Shown one piece after another: positions 25,185 to 36,767 of a stretch of 64,000 nt of DNA; position 1 is the first letter of the stretch, and each line of letters begins with the position of its first letter. The notes under the pieces were generated by a model, which saw nothing but the letters and a program-made list of their open reading frames with translations, made no database searches and was not told the origin of the DNA. This stretch comes from Citrus sinensis (lineage: Eukaryota; Streptophyta; Magnoliopsida; Sapindales; Rutaceae). The translations under genes and the position numbers were made by a program. The stretch spans positions 3,100,001 through 3,164,000 of the forward strand of contig NC_068557.1 in the NCBI RefSeq assembly GCF_022201045.2, given 5' to 3'.

Positions 25185-26549
25185 ATAACTCAAGATTAAT
25201 CCCAAATCTCCACTCAATTCTCATCTCAACTCATCCAAAAATAATTTTAATCAAGCATACCTCAAGAAATTAAGTCGATCAACATTCGAGAGACAAGGAC
25301 TTTTAAAGCATAGAATCTCATAAGATAGAATAAGAACATTTAACCACCAAGAAGATCCATTCAAAATTCAAGTGCAACAAGATTTAATAGCCCTCTCAAT
25401 GACTTCACTCCATGCACTCAAAGTGTTTAGGGTATCATCTATGCACTCAAATCAAATCAAAGAATGCTATTACCATAAGCTTGCTTATATATCACATCTC
25501 AATCCACAAAACATGAATAAAATGCAAAAATCTAAGGGTCTTAAAAGGGTTGTAATGGGGTTAAATGAAAAAGAAAGGTTTACGAAAGAAAAAGAGATCA
25601 AAACGAGAAGAATGAACTCATTGAATGAACTTATGATATCAAAATGCTTATTTCTACTCAAGTCACCAAGAATGTAAACATTTTTTTTTCGATTTTTTTT
25701 CTTTTTTCTTTTTTTTTCCTTTTTTTTTCTTTTTTGTTTGTTTGTTTTTTTTTTTCGAATCAAACAAAAGAAATGAACCTTGCACAATTGAATTCAAGCA
25801 TAATGCTTGTTGATCTAATTGAGAAACTTTAATACAAGGTAGAAAAAGCAACAAAATATATCCATACAATGAGTCCAAAAATCTCCTTAAATTGAGGCTC
25901 AAAAAGAAGAAAAATGGTTAAGTAGACGGAGAGAATTAGATAGGTAATGGTTAAGGCTCAAACAAATGTAGCAAATAAAGGTCTTCGGGTAAAGAAAAAG
26001 GAAAATGCGAGAATAGAAAAATGATAAATGGTTTGCCCTTATCATTTTAATGCATAAAATCCCGTAATGTGGCTTCAACATGCATAATAAAGCAAGTTCT
26101 AGAATAAACAAACTAGGATTGATATTCACATAACAAAAATAATTAGAGCAAAGTGGTTGCTCATAGGCTCAAATCCTCACAAAGTTGGTAAATTTGCCAT
26201 CAAATCATGTACACTCTTCAAATGAATCAATCATCAATAGTGGTGTAGAATGAGATGAAGGTATGAATGAGATATAAAAGGAAAGGTAAAAATGATAATA
26301 AGCGAGAAAGATGTATGTAGTAAAAAAAAATGAAAGATAAAATGTGAGTGATGAAAGAGTATGATAGGAAAAAAGAAATAGATGTAAATAATTTGAGATA
26401 GATGGGAAAAAAAAAGTAGTGAGAAAGAAAAGAAAAGATAAAATAATAATATATAAAGCATACTAACTCCAAAATCATTTAAGGATGAGTAGAGTGAAAA
26501 TAAATGAGTAGAGTGAAAATACTACTTCCAGACATCAATAATGCAAAAA
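25185..26549 (-). other. AT-rich non-coding 3' region of the gypsy element
   Basis: No coding domain was found between the third ORF and the polypurine tract. It includes a long T-rich tract at about 25680-25760 that yields Lys- or Phe-rich spurious frames on both strands, and A-rich low-complexity sequence at 26260-26460. Confidence 0.7.
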
Positions 26550-26590
26550 TCCCTCCCCCACACCAAGAAATTACATTGTCCCCAATGTAA
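26550..26590 (-). other. Second polypurine-like motif with hairpin
   Basis: The 14-nt plus-strand word CCCCCACACCAAGA occurs here and at 25152-25165. In both places two nucleotides follow and then a small hairpin with a 4-nt loop (here stem TTACATTG/CAATGTAA, 26571-26590). This copy lies about 100 nt downstream of the third ORF's stop codon, far from any LTR. Confidence 0.75.
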
Positions 26591-26686
26591 GATAATCAAA
26601 GCTCACATAAAAATTAAAGCGTAAGGATAAAAGTTTAAGGGCAAAAAGAAACTTCCCTGAATTGTGAGCTTTGATCCACATAACGT

Positions 26687-28375
26687 CTATGGGCTTGGCG
26701 GAAATGGTGGGGTAAATCCCACACTCTCGAAGTATGCGGCCAAATTCTGCTCCATTTTGTTCAACTTGTGCTCCATTTTCTCTAACTGAATGCTCAAAGG
26801 TGGTGCGGATGTAGAAGGAATAGTTGGCGGGGCAACAGTGTCGTCGTCAAACTCGTCATCAAAGGTAGCACCACTCCTAGCATAAAGCTTCTTCGGAAGT
26901 TGAGTGGGTCCTGGTTCAGTAAACTGAAATCTCCCCTCCTTGAATTCGACCACACCTGTTCTTTCAAACACAGACATATCCAAAAATTCCTTTTTGCAAG
27001 CAGGATGCAAATCATTATTGTCAGGATCAAGCACACATAGGTTTATAGCTAACAGAGTAATGTATGGACCAAGAAATAAAGTCCTATACCGTTTAAGCAC
27101 ACTTTGAAATTGATCCGCTAACTAAAAACCTAAATTAGGCCTCACATCATTTAACATGCACCAGATAAAATAAAATTCAGTTTTAGAGAAAATTCCTGAG
27201 TGATCTTTCTTGCCTAAAAAATTATATGCTAAGAATCGATGCACACATTTCAAAACAGGATCACGTAAGAAAGAACTTTTTGATTTACTCGGGTCATAGG
27301 CATTGTGATCAACAGATAAATTACGCCAAAGACCATAAGGCTCAAAATTTTCGCTAAAGTCACAAGTTGTTCCTAAATATTCATCACTAGTAGAATAATC
27401 ATCATCAATGAATCCTAAAGCTAGGTTAAAATCCGTGATAGAGTGTGAAAAATTTTGTCCCATTAACCTAAACTTAATGACATCCGGGGTATGCAAAGTA
27501 AAATCATTCGGCATAGTGAATTGAAAAGTAGCATAAAACTCCCTAATCAACTCAACATAACCCAAGCAATCAACATCAACAAACTTACGCAACCCAATCT
27601 TATCTATCAAAGAATCAAAATTATCTTTAACATTTAATTTTTCAAGAGTCGGGTAATGAATATACTTAGCTGGAAGTATTTTGCGCGTGGAAATATCTTT
27701 GTACCTCTCTTTCTCTTGTTGAGTCGCGAATGCGAGGCACCCTCCGAGATTGGATTCCGCAAGTGGCAAAACACTCATGCCTTTTCCATGCTTCGATCTT
27801 TGTCTCACGGCTTGGCGTGAATCTGAAATTATGTTCCATGGAACCGTAGTGGGAGCGGCAATCTTAGATTTCTTTGCGACGGGTGTCTTTTTCGACGACT
27901 TGGAAGTAGATGCTTTCCTCTTCGGCATTGTTACAATAATTGCACTCACGGATTTCGATTTACCCGGCTGGAATACAGGGTGTAGGCTGGTTGTGTTGCG
28001 CTTGCTGCTCGGCTGGAGTTTGTTGCGCGAGTTGGGGCTGGTTGTGCGCGCTGTTGAGGCTTGCTTTGCGGGTGCTGGTTCGTTGTTGTGTTGCGCGCGA
28101 GAGCTGGTTCGCGTTGCTGGGTCGTTGCGCTGCGGGGCTGTTGCGCGCAAGAGCCAGTTCACGTTGCGGGTCTGCGTTGCGGATCTGTTGCGCTGCGCGC
28201 GCGGGACTGATGTGCTGCGCTGAGGCTGATTCGCGCTGCGCTCGCGGGCTGGGGATGCTGGAGCTTGCTGCTGGTTCTGGGCGTACTCGTCTGCTGCTGC
28301 TGGTTGCGCGGTGAAGGCTGGAGCTGATGCTGCTGGTTGCGGCTGGGGCTGATGCTGCTGTAAAACGATAATCAA
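26687..28375 (-). pseudogene. Third ORF of the Athila-like element (ATHILA ORF1/env-position protein), one in-frame stop
   Basis: A reading frame of 562 codons is broken by a single TAG at 27122-27124; the frame continues unchanged to 26687. The first 150 or so residues are Gln/Pro/Ala/Arg-rich low complexity encoded by unusually GC-rich DNA. A Met at about residue 150 (27928) begins a strongly basic stretch starting PKRKASTSKSSKKTP that looks like a nuclear localisation signal and may be the true start. The middle (about residues 190-420) resembles the ATHILA ORF-1 family domain of plant gypsy elements, with blocks such as DCLGYVELIREFY and FRLMGQNFSH. After the stop come an acidic DDEFDDD patch and a predicted coiled segment (LEKMEHKLNKMEQNLAAYF). 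I see no signal peptide or convincing membrane segment, so calling it an envelope would be positional only. Confidence 0.75.
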
Positions 28376-28439
28376 CAGTAATTTTTGAATTAGGGATTTG
28401 TGAACAGTGATTTTCGATTTTTGGTTTTTTTTTTTTTTG

Positions 28440-28680
28440 ATGAATCACTTTGAGACACTAAAAATTTTAGAAGTACTTTTCTAATAAGTACGTGGGCACG
28501 CCTTATAAAAAATTTTCTTCTGACCAAAATAAGCAAACACATTAAATTTCAGAAGTACTTTTCTAATAAGTACGTGGGCACGCCTTAAAACTTTGAGACA
28601 TTAAAAATTACAGAATTAGCTAAGACGTGGGCACGCCTTATCAAAAATTTTCTTCTGACCAAAATAAGCAAACTCATTTC
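28440..28680. repeat. Triplicated GTGGGCACGCCTTA motif in the gypsy interior
   Basis: ACGTGGGCACGCCTTA occurs at 28490-28505, 28572-28587 and 28625-28640 within partly duplicated flanks (AGAAGTACTTTTCTAATAAG, TTCTTCTGACCAAAATAAGC). A related block, CCCACGCCTTATCAACAAAG followed by TTCTTCTGACC, lies in both LTRs (near 24934 and 35220). The interior repeats therefore look LTR-derived or share an ancestor with the LTR. Confidence 0.8.
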
Positions 28681-28804
28681 ATTTTTTTTTCATTTTTCAT
28701 TTTTTTTTAAAGAAGATAAAACAAAAACCAAAATAAACAAATCATTTGGGTTGCCTCCCAAAAAGCGCCTTTGTTTTATGTCTTTGGCTAGACACATTTA
28801 TGTA

Positions 28805-31800
28805 TCAATCTCCATAAATAGGATTCTCGAGAGCCAATTCCTCCACAATATTCACCGAAAAACCTTCGTAAAAAGGTTTTAAACGATGACCATTAACCTT
28901 AAAGGCTTTATTAGAGATTGGACTCCGAATCTCAACTGCACCATGAGGAAAAACATTAGTAACAATAAAAGGTCCTACCCAACGAGAACGTAATTTACCA
29001 GGAAAAAGTTTAAGTTTAGAGTGAAAGAGAAGAACTTTTTGACCAACAGAGAACTCTTTTCTCAAAATAATTCTGTCATGAAATGTCTTCGTCTTTTCCT
29101 TGTAAAATCGCGAACTCTCGTAGGATTCATTTCTAATCTCCTCCAACTCTTGCAGCTGCAACTTCCTCTGCTTTCCTGCTTCATCCATCCGCATATTGCA
29201 TTGCTTAACCGCCCAGTATGCTCTGTGCTCAAGTTCTACAGGTAAATGACAAGGTTTACCAAATACTAAACGATAAGGAGACATACCTATGGGAGTTTTG
29301 TAAGCGGTGCGATACGCCCATAATGCATCATCTAATCGCAAACTCCAATCCTTACGATTTGGACTAACTGTCTTTTCAAGAATAGACTTGATTTCTCTGT
29401 TTGATATCTCAGCTTGTCCACTTGTCTGTGGATGATAGGCGGTAGACACTCGGTGGGTAACATGATATCTTTTGAATAGAGCTTCCACCACTCGATTACA
29501 GAAATGAATGCCTCTATCACTTATCATCGCTCTCGGTACACCAAACCTGGCAAAAATATTAGACTTGACAAAATCTACAACAACTTTAGCATTGTCAGTC
29601 CGGGTGGCCTTAGCCTCTACCCACTTAGAAACGTAATCCACTGCTAAAAGAATGTAAGAATTGCCAAAAGATGAGGGAAAAGGTCCCATAAAATCAATGC
29701 CCCACACATCGAATATTTCACATACAAGAATAGGGGTAAGTGGCATTTGATTTCTATGACTTAAATTACCAGTCTTTTGACAACTCTCACACGACTTACA
29801 AAACATATATGAATCACGAAATAAAGTAGGCCAAAATAAACCACATTCTAACACCTTGGATGCTGTCCTTTTGGGACCAAAATGACCACCACATGCATAT
29901 GAGTGACAAAATTGAAGAATAGAAGGAATTTCAAACTCAGATACGCACCTTCTGATGACTTTGTCAGAGCAATGTTTCCACAAGTAAGGGTCATCCCAAA
30001 CATAGTATTTAGCATCGCTCTTAATTTTATCCTTTTGAGCCCTCGTCAGATCACTAGGTAGTGTTCTTGTAACTAAGTAATTGACAATATCAGCGTACCA
30101 AGGAACCATACCTTGAGTTACAAAGAGATGCTCATCTGGAAAATCATCTTTCAAAGGTGCTGCTTCTTCACTCGTGGTCAATCTACTAAGGTGGTCTGCA
30201 ACTAAGTTTTCTGTTCCTTTTTTGTCACGGATCTCCAAGTTGAATTCTTGAAGCAATAGGATCCAGCGGATAAGTCTCGGTTTCGCTTCCTTCTTGGCGA
30301 GCAAATATCTGAGAGCTGCATGGTCAGAAAAAACAATCACTTTAGTACCCAATAAATATGAACGGAATTTTTCTAAAGCAAAAACAATAGCTAAAAGTTC
30401 TTTTTCCGTTGTTGAGTAATTGCACTGAGCACTATCAAGTGTTCTTGATGCGTAATATATCACATGAGCAGCTCTTCCAACCCTTTGTCCGAGAACAGCA
30501 CCAACAGCATAATTACTGGCGTCGCACATTATCTCAAAAGGGAGGCTCCAGTCTGGTGGCTGTATAATTGGAGCTGAAGTCAACAACTCCTTAAGTTTAT
30601 CAAATGCTACCTTGCATGCTTCATTAAAATCAAACGTCACATCTTTCTGAAGAAGCTTGCATAAAGGCTGAGCTATCTTCGAAAAATCCTTGATAAATCG
30701 TCTATAAAAACCTGCATGACCAAGGAAAGAACGAACTTCTCGCACACATGTGGGATAAGGTAAAGATTTAATAACATCTATTTTAGCTTTATCTACCTCA
30801 ATTCCTCTAGCAGAGACTACATGACCCAAAATAATGCCTTGATCTACCATAAAATGACATTTTTCATAATTCAAGACAAGGTTTGTTTCAATGCATCTTT
30901 CAAGCACTTTCTTCAGATTATAGAGACAATCATCGAAAGAATCAACATAGACTGTAAAATCGTCCATAAATACCTTTATAGTGTTTTCTACATAGTCTGA
31001 AAAAATACTGACCATGCACCTCTGAAAAGTGGCGGGAGCGTTACAAAGACCAAATGGCATACGTCGGTACGCAAAGGTTCCAAAAGAACATGTGAAGGTA
31101 GTCTTCTCCTGATCCTCAGGCGCAACTGGTATCTGATGAAAACCTGAATAGCCATCAAGACAACAAAAGTGAGATTTTCCTGCCAACCTTTCAAGCATCT
31201 GATCAATAAAAGGAATAAGAAAATGATCCTTCCTAGTGAGTGAATTAAGCTTTCTAAAATCAATACAAACCCTCCACTCATTCTGAACTCGGGTAGGAAC
31301 TAACTCACCATAAGAATTCTCAACAATTGTTATACCAGTTTTCTTTGGTACCACTTGTACCGGACTTACCCATTTGCTATCCGAAATTGGATAGATTATA
31401 CCTGCATCAAGAAGTTTTAGAATTTCTTTCTTCACTACTTCCATCATGAGTGGATTCAAATGGCGTTGAGCTTCAATTGAAGGTTTGGCATCTTCCTCCA
31501 GCAGTATTCTATGCATGCACGTGGACGGACTTATCCCTTTAATATCTGCAATTGTCCACCCAATAGCCTTTTTGTAATCTCGTAGCACTCTAATAAGTTT
31601 CTCTTCCTCTAAAGTACTAAGCTTTGAAGAGATGATCACCGGAAGTGTCTCATTATCTCCTAAAAACATGTACTTTAGATGACTAGGCAATGGTTTAAGC
31701 TCTATTTTTGGTGCCTGCAAAATAGATGGAAGAAGTTTTGCATTAGATGAAGGTAATTCATTATTAGACATATGATGAGTTAAAGTTCTCAAAGAATTTA

Positions 31801-34171
31801 ATTCATAAATTGTCTCTTGCAATACAGAATTTAAAACAAACTCATTTTCATCCTTTTGCAATCCTTTGAGGCCCAAACTGTTATTTAAAGCAGCTACCAA
31901 TGAATCTTCAACATCCAAATAAAAAACTTCCTGCACTATAGGGTTAATAACATCCATAGAAAATACCGAATGTTCTTCACTGAGATATTTCATGGCATCA
32001 TACATATTGAACTCTATAACCTCTCCATCAAACTCCATAGTAAGAGTCCTTTTATGTACATCCATTTTAGTTCTAGCAGTCTTAAGAAAAGGTCTTCCTA
32101 GCAAAATTGGGACAGAATTAGAGGAGTTATCATCTTCCATATCAAGTACATAAAAATCAGCAGGAAAAACCAACTCATTAACTTGTACTAAGACATCTTC
32201 TAATACCCCATCAGGATATGCATTAGACCTATCAGCTAGTTGAATTATCACGCCAGTTTCTTTTAATGCACCAATATTCAAAGACGAATAAATAGAACGA
32301 GGCATGACATTAATAGAAGCTCCTAGATCTAACATAGCCTTCTCAACTCTAACACTACCAATTTTGCAAGGGATAGTAAACATACCTGGATCCTTGCACT
32401 TGGGAGGTAATTTCTTTTGGAGAACTGCTGAAACATTCTCCCCCATATGAACTCTTTCATCTCCTCTTAATTTTCTCTTGGAGGTGCACAGTTCCTTAAG
32501 AAATTTAGCATATCGAGGTATTTATTTTATAGCATCTAATAAGGGAATATTTACCTCAACCTTGCGAAATGTCTCAAGGATGTCTTTCTCTTGTTCCTCC
32601 TTCTTGAATTTTGCAAACCGGCTTGGAAAAGGAGGAGGTATCACAATAGGTAGGGGTTTCGCTCTGGTGGGTTGCGCATCCTGAGATTTAGGCATCAATT
32701 CATTCTTTTCAAGCTCATCTTCTACATGCTCTGTCACTTTCTTACTAGGCTGTTGCAACTCCTTCCCACTTCTAAGGATGACGGCACTGGCGTTTTGCTT
32801 TGGATTCACCTCAGATTGTGAAGGCAATTTCCCAGATACTTGAGACTCTAGACGGCTCATCGTAGTTGCCAATTGACTCACTTGGTTTTCCAAGTTCTGA
32901 ATGCTTGCTGTAGTTGCCTGCTGAAATTGTTGAGTGTTAGTCGCAAGTGATTTAACAATTTCTTCAAGAGATATACCTGACTTGGAGTTTGACTGTGGAG
33001 GTGTTGGTTGTCTTGGTGGATACTGTTGTGGGAATCCTGACGGCCTAACTCCATAGCTGAAGTTGGGATGATCCTTCCATCCCAGATTGTATGTTTGTGC
33101 ATAAGGATCATACCTCCTCTGAGGCATGCCTGGAAATCCTCCAACTGCATTGGCTTGTTCAGCGGGTTCTTCTTGAAGTGTAGGACACATATCAGTTGAA
33201 TGACCCATATTGTAACAAATGCCACAAGTCTTCACCTGTTGCACATTACCTACAACAAACTTTTCCACAAGAGAAGTAAGTTTATCTAAACGTTGTTCAA
33301 CAGAAGAAATATTTACCTCATTCACCGTTCTTGAAGTGGCATCTTGTCTGCTGCCAAATTGTTGTGCATTAGCAGCCATATTTGAGATCAACTCCCTTGC
33401 TTGAGTAGGGGTCTTGTTTACCAACACGCCTCCACTAGCAGCATCTATCATACTCCTATCCATCAATGACAGTCCTTCGTAAAAATATTGAATAAGAAGT
33501 TGATCAGAAATCTGATGCTGAGGACAGCTGGCACACAATTGTTTGAATCGCTCTCAATACTCATACAAAGTCTCCCCAGGAAGTTGTCTGATCCCACAAA
33601 TATCTTTTCTGATGTTGGCAGCTCTTGAAGCAGGAAAGTACTTCTCAAGGAACTGCTTCTTCAAACCATTCCACGTTGTAATCGATCCAGGAGGCAAGTA
33701 GTATAACCAATCTTTAGCTAGCCCATCTACAGAGAACGGAAAAGCACGCAGCTTAATCTGCTCTTCAGTCACGCCTTGTGGCCTCATACTTGAGCACACA
33801 ACATGAAACTCCTTAAGATGTTTATGAGGATCTTCACCTGCAAAACCATGAAACTTGGGTAATAAATGAATAAGACCGGACTTTAATTCAAAATTTACCT
33901 CCAAATCTACATATTGAATGCAGAGTGGTTGTTGATTCAAGTCTGGTTCAGCTAACTCTCTAAGAGTTCTTTCTACAGGTGCAGGTCTATCCATCACTTG
34001 TTCTTCTGAATCGCTAGATGATTCAACTAAATCAGGTACTGTATCTATTTCAGAAAGCAAAGGTGACGATGATCGTTGTTTAGCTCGCTTCGTCTGCTGT
34101 CTCAGCTGGCGAGCTGTCTTCTCAATTTCAGGATCAAACGAAAGTGTACCTGTACGAGAAGAACGAACCAT
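28805..34171 (-). pseudogene. Gag-pol polyprotein of the Athila-like element, two in-frame stops
   Basis: One frame of 1788 codons runs from 34171 to 28805, interrupted by TGA at 33554-33556 and TAA at 32522-32524. Domains in order: retrotransposon gag (about residues 95-230), CCHC zinc knuckle CGICYNMGHSTDMC (about 315), aspartic protease DLGASINVM (about 615), reverse transcriptase with the FMDDF catalytic block (about 1066), RNase H starting near [10 protein letters not shown], then integrase with the HHCC finger and the three acidic blocks DFMGPF, ISDRG and [11 protein letters not shown]. The C-terminus ends without a chromodomain. The pol part from 32446 on is open for 1213 codons. All three stops in the element (two here, one in the third ORF) are of a kind produced by C-to-T or G-to-A change. 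Enzymes of this kind copy element RNA and integrate the cDNA. Confidence 0.93.
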
Positions 34172-34212
34172 ACACCAAGTAAAACGTAAAAAGGATTAAA
34201 TAAATGACACCA

Positions 34213-34231
34213 ATCCCCGGCAACGGCGCCA
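34213..34231 (-). other. Primer binding site complementary to tRNA-Asp
   Basis: The plus strand reads ATCCCCGGCAACGGCGCCA, identical to the 3' end of plant tRNA-Asp(GTC) including CCA. The element strand, TGGCGCCGTTGCCGGGGAT, lies 5 nt inside the 5' LTR. This is a minus-strand priming site and supports the Athila-type assignment. Confidence 0.92.
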
Positions 34232-34236
34232 AAATT

Positions 34237-35431
34237 TGATGGGTGTCGAAGCCAACAAAAATAAATTCCTACTCTAAATAAATTGTGTATAGTGATTGAG
34301 CAAGGTCGTGTCCATAGAGATCGGTAATTAATTAAATCCTTTTGAAACGTAAAACGTAAAATGGGGGAATTGTTGACAATAATAAAAATCAAATTAAAAT
34401 AACAAGAATGCAAATTAAAGTTGTAATTCAAATTAGAGAAAGCTCTGGTTGAAGGAATTAACTCAGCTTGATTCGACTACTGATCATTGATTCAAATATC
34501 GATTATTATTACTCATGAATAGACCGGTTATAGCTACTGAGACCCTCTAATAGCCAATCTCTCCTTAACTAGTCGATAACCAAGGTACGACCGTTGGTTA
34601 TTTCCCTAATCAATAGACAACTCTAGATACGATCATAGAATTTAATCAATTGACAGCCTGAAAAACCAGAGAGACCCAAATCCTAATCAACACATATGAT
34701 GATTCATTTAAATTAGATTGTTTATTCTCACAACACAACTCTCTGCTATGTTATTTGTCACAAGCATTAAATTCTTCATACGATGAATTCTTTAATTGAC
34801 AATAGATTAAGTTGATAATTAAATAGTGGCCAATTACCTAATTAACAAACATAATCATGAAACTAATTCAGAGAATAAACAAATACCCAAAAAGTAATAA
34901 AACAATTAAAGCACAAGAAAGATCTCACAGTAGTGATGAATCAAAGCTTCGTTATCCTTCAACCAGAAAAATAGGTTTAGTTCTTTATAGAGAGGAGAGA
35001 AAAATTAAATCTAGGGTTTCTTTCTTTTTCTCCAATCCAAAAATCCCCCCTTTTTCACAATAGATTCCTCCCTTAAATACTCTCTCTCTCTTCTCTTTTA
35101 GAATTCTATTTAAAATAAAATACTAATATCTGAAATATTAAATTCGTAATTACAAAAATAACCAAAAATACAAAACACGTTAAACTAAAAACTGCAGGTC
35201 CGCAGTTGACAGCACGCGCCCACGCCTTATCAACAAAGTTCTTCTGACCCTCATAATTTCTCCAAGAGAACAATCCTCCTTAAACATCATCTTTTAGCTC
35301 AATTTTATCACCAATCAATAGAATTGCACCTACAAAACTAAAACACAAGTAAAACATTATTATTAAGTGCAAAACATCGATATTAAGGGAAGTAAACAAT
35401 GCAAAACTAGTGCATAAATTGCACTCTAACA
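34237..35431 (-). repeat. 5' LTR of the gypsy element
   Basis: 1195 bp, the same length as the 3' LTR, with about 15 substitutions and no indel noticed. A TATA-like TATTTAAGG is at about 35071-35080 on the minus strand. It is the presumed promoter for element transcription toward lower coordinates. Confidence 0.95.
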
Positions 35432-35436
35432 ATATA

Positions 35437-36767
35437 ATTACAATTAATTGTGCAACATGGGAATTGGATTCCTCATCTAAATCATGGATTTTTTAAATTT
35501 ATTTATTAAAAAAAATATCAAGACAATAGCATAAAAAAGGTTAAATTTGTGGGGTTGTCAAAATCTGTATTCCACAAGATACAATTACACAATTGAAAAT
35601 ATTAAATATTAGTAGGTGTAACTATTAAGTAGTAACAAATTTTTTGAATGATTAAATATTAATCGGGTAAAATTATGATACTGTAATGGTAACATATTAT
35701 TAGTGGATCCAGTCATTAGATCCGGTACATAATAATCACCAGAATTGAATTCAATAATTAAATTTAGTTGTGGTATGGTACCATAACGGCACTCATACTA
35801 ATATTTTTAAGGTTCCCTATTATTTTAAAATTATTTCGATTTTATAACAAAAAAATAACAACAAAAACTAACTCCCAGCCGCCAACCATTGCGCGTGCCA
35901 CGCACTGCAAAACTAGGTACCTGTTGACTGCCACCAACCCCAACAGTGCCCGGACCCCACACAGATTTACTCAAGTTTGTCACGCCTGTCTAAGAGCGTG
36001 TGCCACACTTTCTCACAATTTCAAATTATTGAAATTAAAATACAAGAAAAAAGGGACAAAAACGCTCGTGTATAATAACGCGACTCCAATATTTTTTTTT
36101 AAAAAAAATACGTACACGGATTCTTTTATGTCACTCAAAAGTCAAAAACATTCTTTTGTGTCTAGAAATTATTCTTAGAGACTCAAAATTTATTCTGAAA
36201 GAAAGTCTATTTATATATTTTAAGAAAGAATTTTTGTGACTTGTTTAAAAAACAAAAGATTCTCATTAATATTAATGAAATTAAGGCTTTAGTACTGTGG
36301 AACTTATAGTCTCTCTTAAACGTAGTTTGTCACGTGCGATGTTATATAACATAAAATTTGTCAGCCGTCTACTTAATATAAAGTTTGTACATAAAAATAA
36401 TGTATCAAATTGTAATGTGTTAAAATAATTACTTATTTAACAAATGCTAAGTAACAACTAATTGTGTCACCATTATTTTATCTATTTTATGATTATAAAC
36501 CAAAAGTGTTAACAAGAAAAAGAAAAAAGAAAAAAAAGAAAAAGAGTAGAGACTAGGAGAGAGTGGTGGAGTCAATAGAGGGAGATTTGGAGCACGCCAA
36601 AATACCGAAAAAGCCCGATTGCTTTCTTCTCTCGTTCTAAAGAGTGAAATACCAGGTGGTAGTCAAAGAAAAATTCGTCAGAAACCAAAGGAGGAGAAGA
36701 AGAAGAAGAAACTACAACTGCGAACACGAACACAACTCTGACCACAAGTGCTGCAGCAACAACGAAA
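35437..36767. other. Intergenic region and 5' leader before the RETICULATA-related gene
   Basis: No gene is seen; the frame at 35768-36178 has no family features. The last 300 bases are purine-rich (GAAAAAG and GAGAGAG tracts at about 36510-36560) and probably include the promoter and 5' UTR of the gene that starts at 36768. Confidence 0.5.

Larger units (their letters stand above)
23952..35431 (-). mobile_element. Athila-like Ty3/gypsy LTR retrotransposon, 11,480 bp, minus strand
   Basis: A complete element bounded by 1195-bp LTRs and a perfect 5-bp target duplication ATATA (23947-23951, 35432-35436). Reading on the minus strand the order is 5' LTR, tRNA-Asp primer site, gag-protease-RT-RNase H-integrase in one frame, an additional ORF, about 1.5 kb of AT-rich non-coding sequence, polypurine tract and 3' LTR. 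Long LTRs, a tRNA-Asp primer, no chromodomain seen at the integrase end, and an extra 3' ORF fit the Athila lineage. The LTRs differ at about 15 sites by eye, 12 of them transitions, so insertion is fairly recent. Three in-frame stops (two in gag-pol, one in the third ORF) make it non-autonomous as it stands. Confidence 0.93.

Noticed and set aside
25485..25902. Lys-rich and Phe-rich frames on both strands
   Set aside because: They arise from a poly(T) tract in the non-coding 3' part of the gypsy element.
27750..28314. Plus-strand open frames of 157 and 124 codons
   Set aside because: They are antisense shadows of the GC-rich low-complexity head of the gypsy third ORF.
26687..28375. Calling the third gypsy ORF a true envelope gene
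   Set aside because: No signal peptide, fusion peptide or transmembrane segment is apparent; the resemblance is to the ATHILA ORF-1 family and the position alone is env-like.
34213..34231. Sequence identical to the 3' end of tRNA-Asp
   Set aside because: Only the 3' terminal 19 nt with CCA are present and they sit next to an LTR, so it is a primer binding site and not a tRNA gene.
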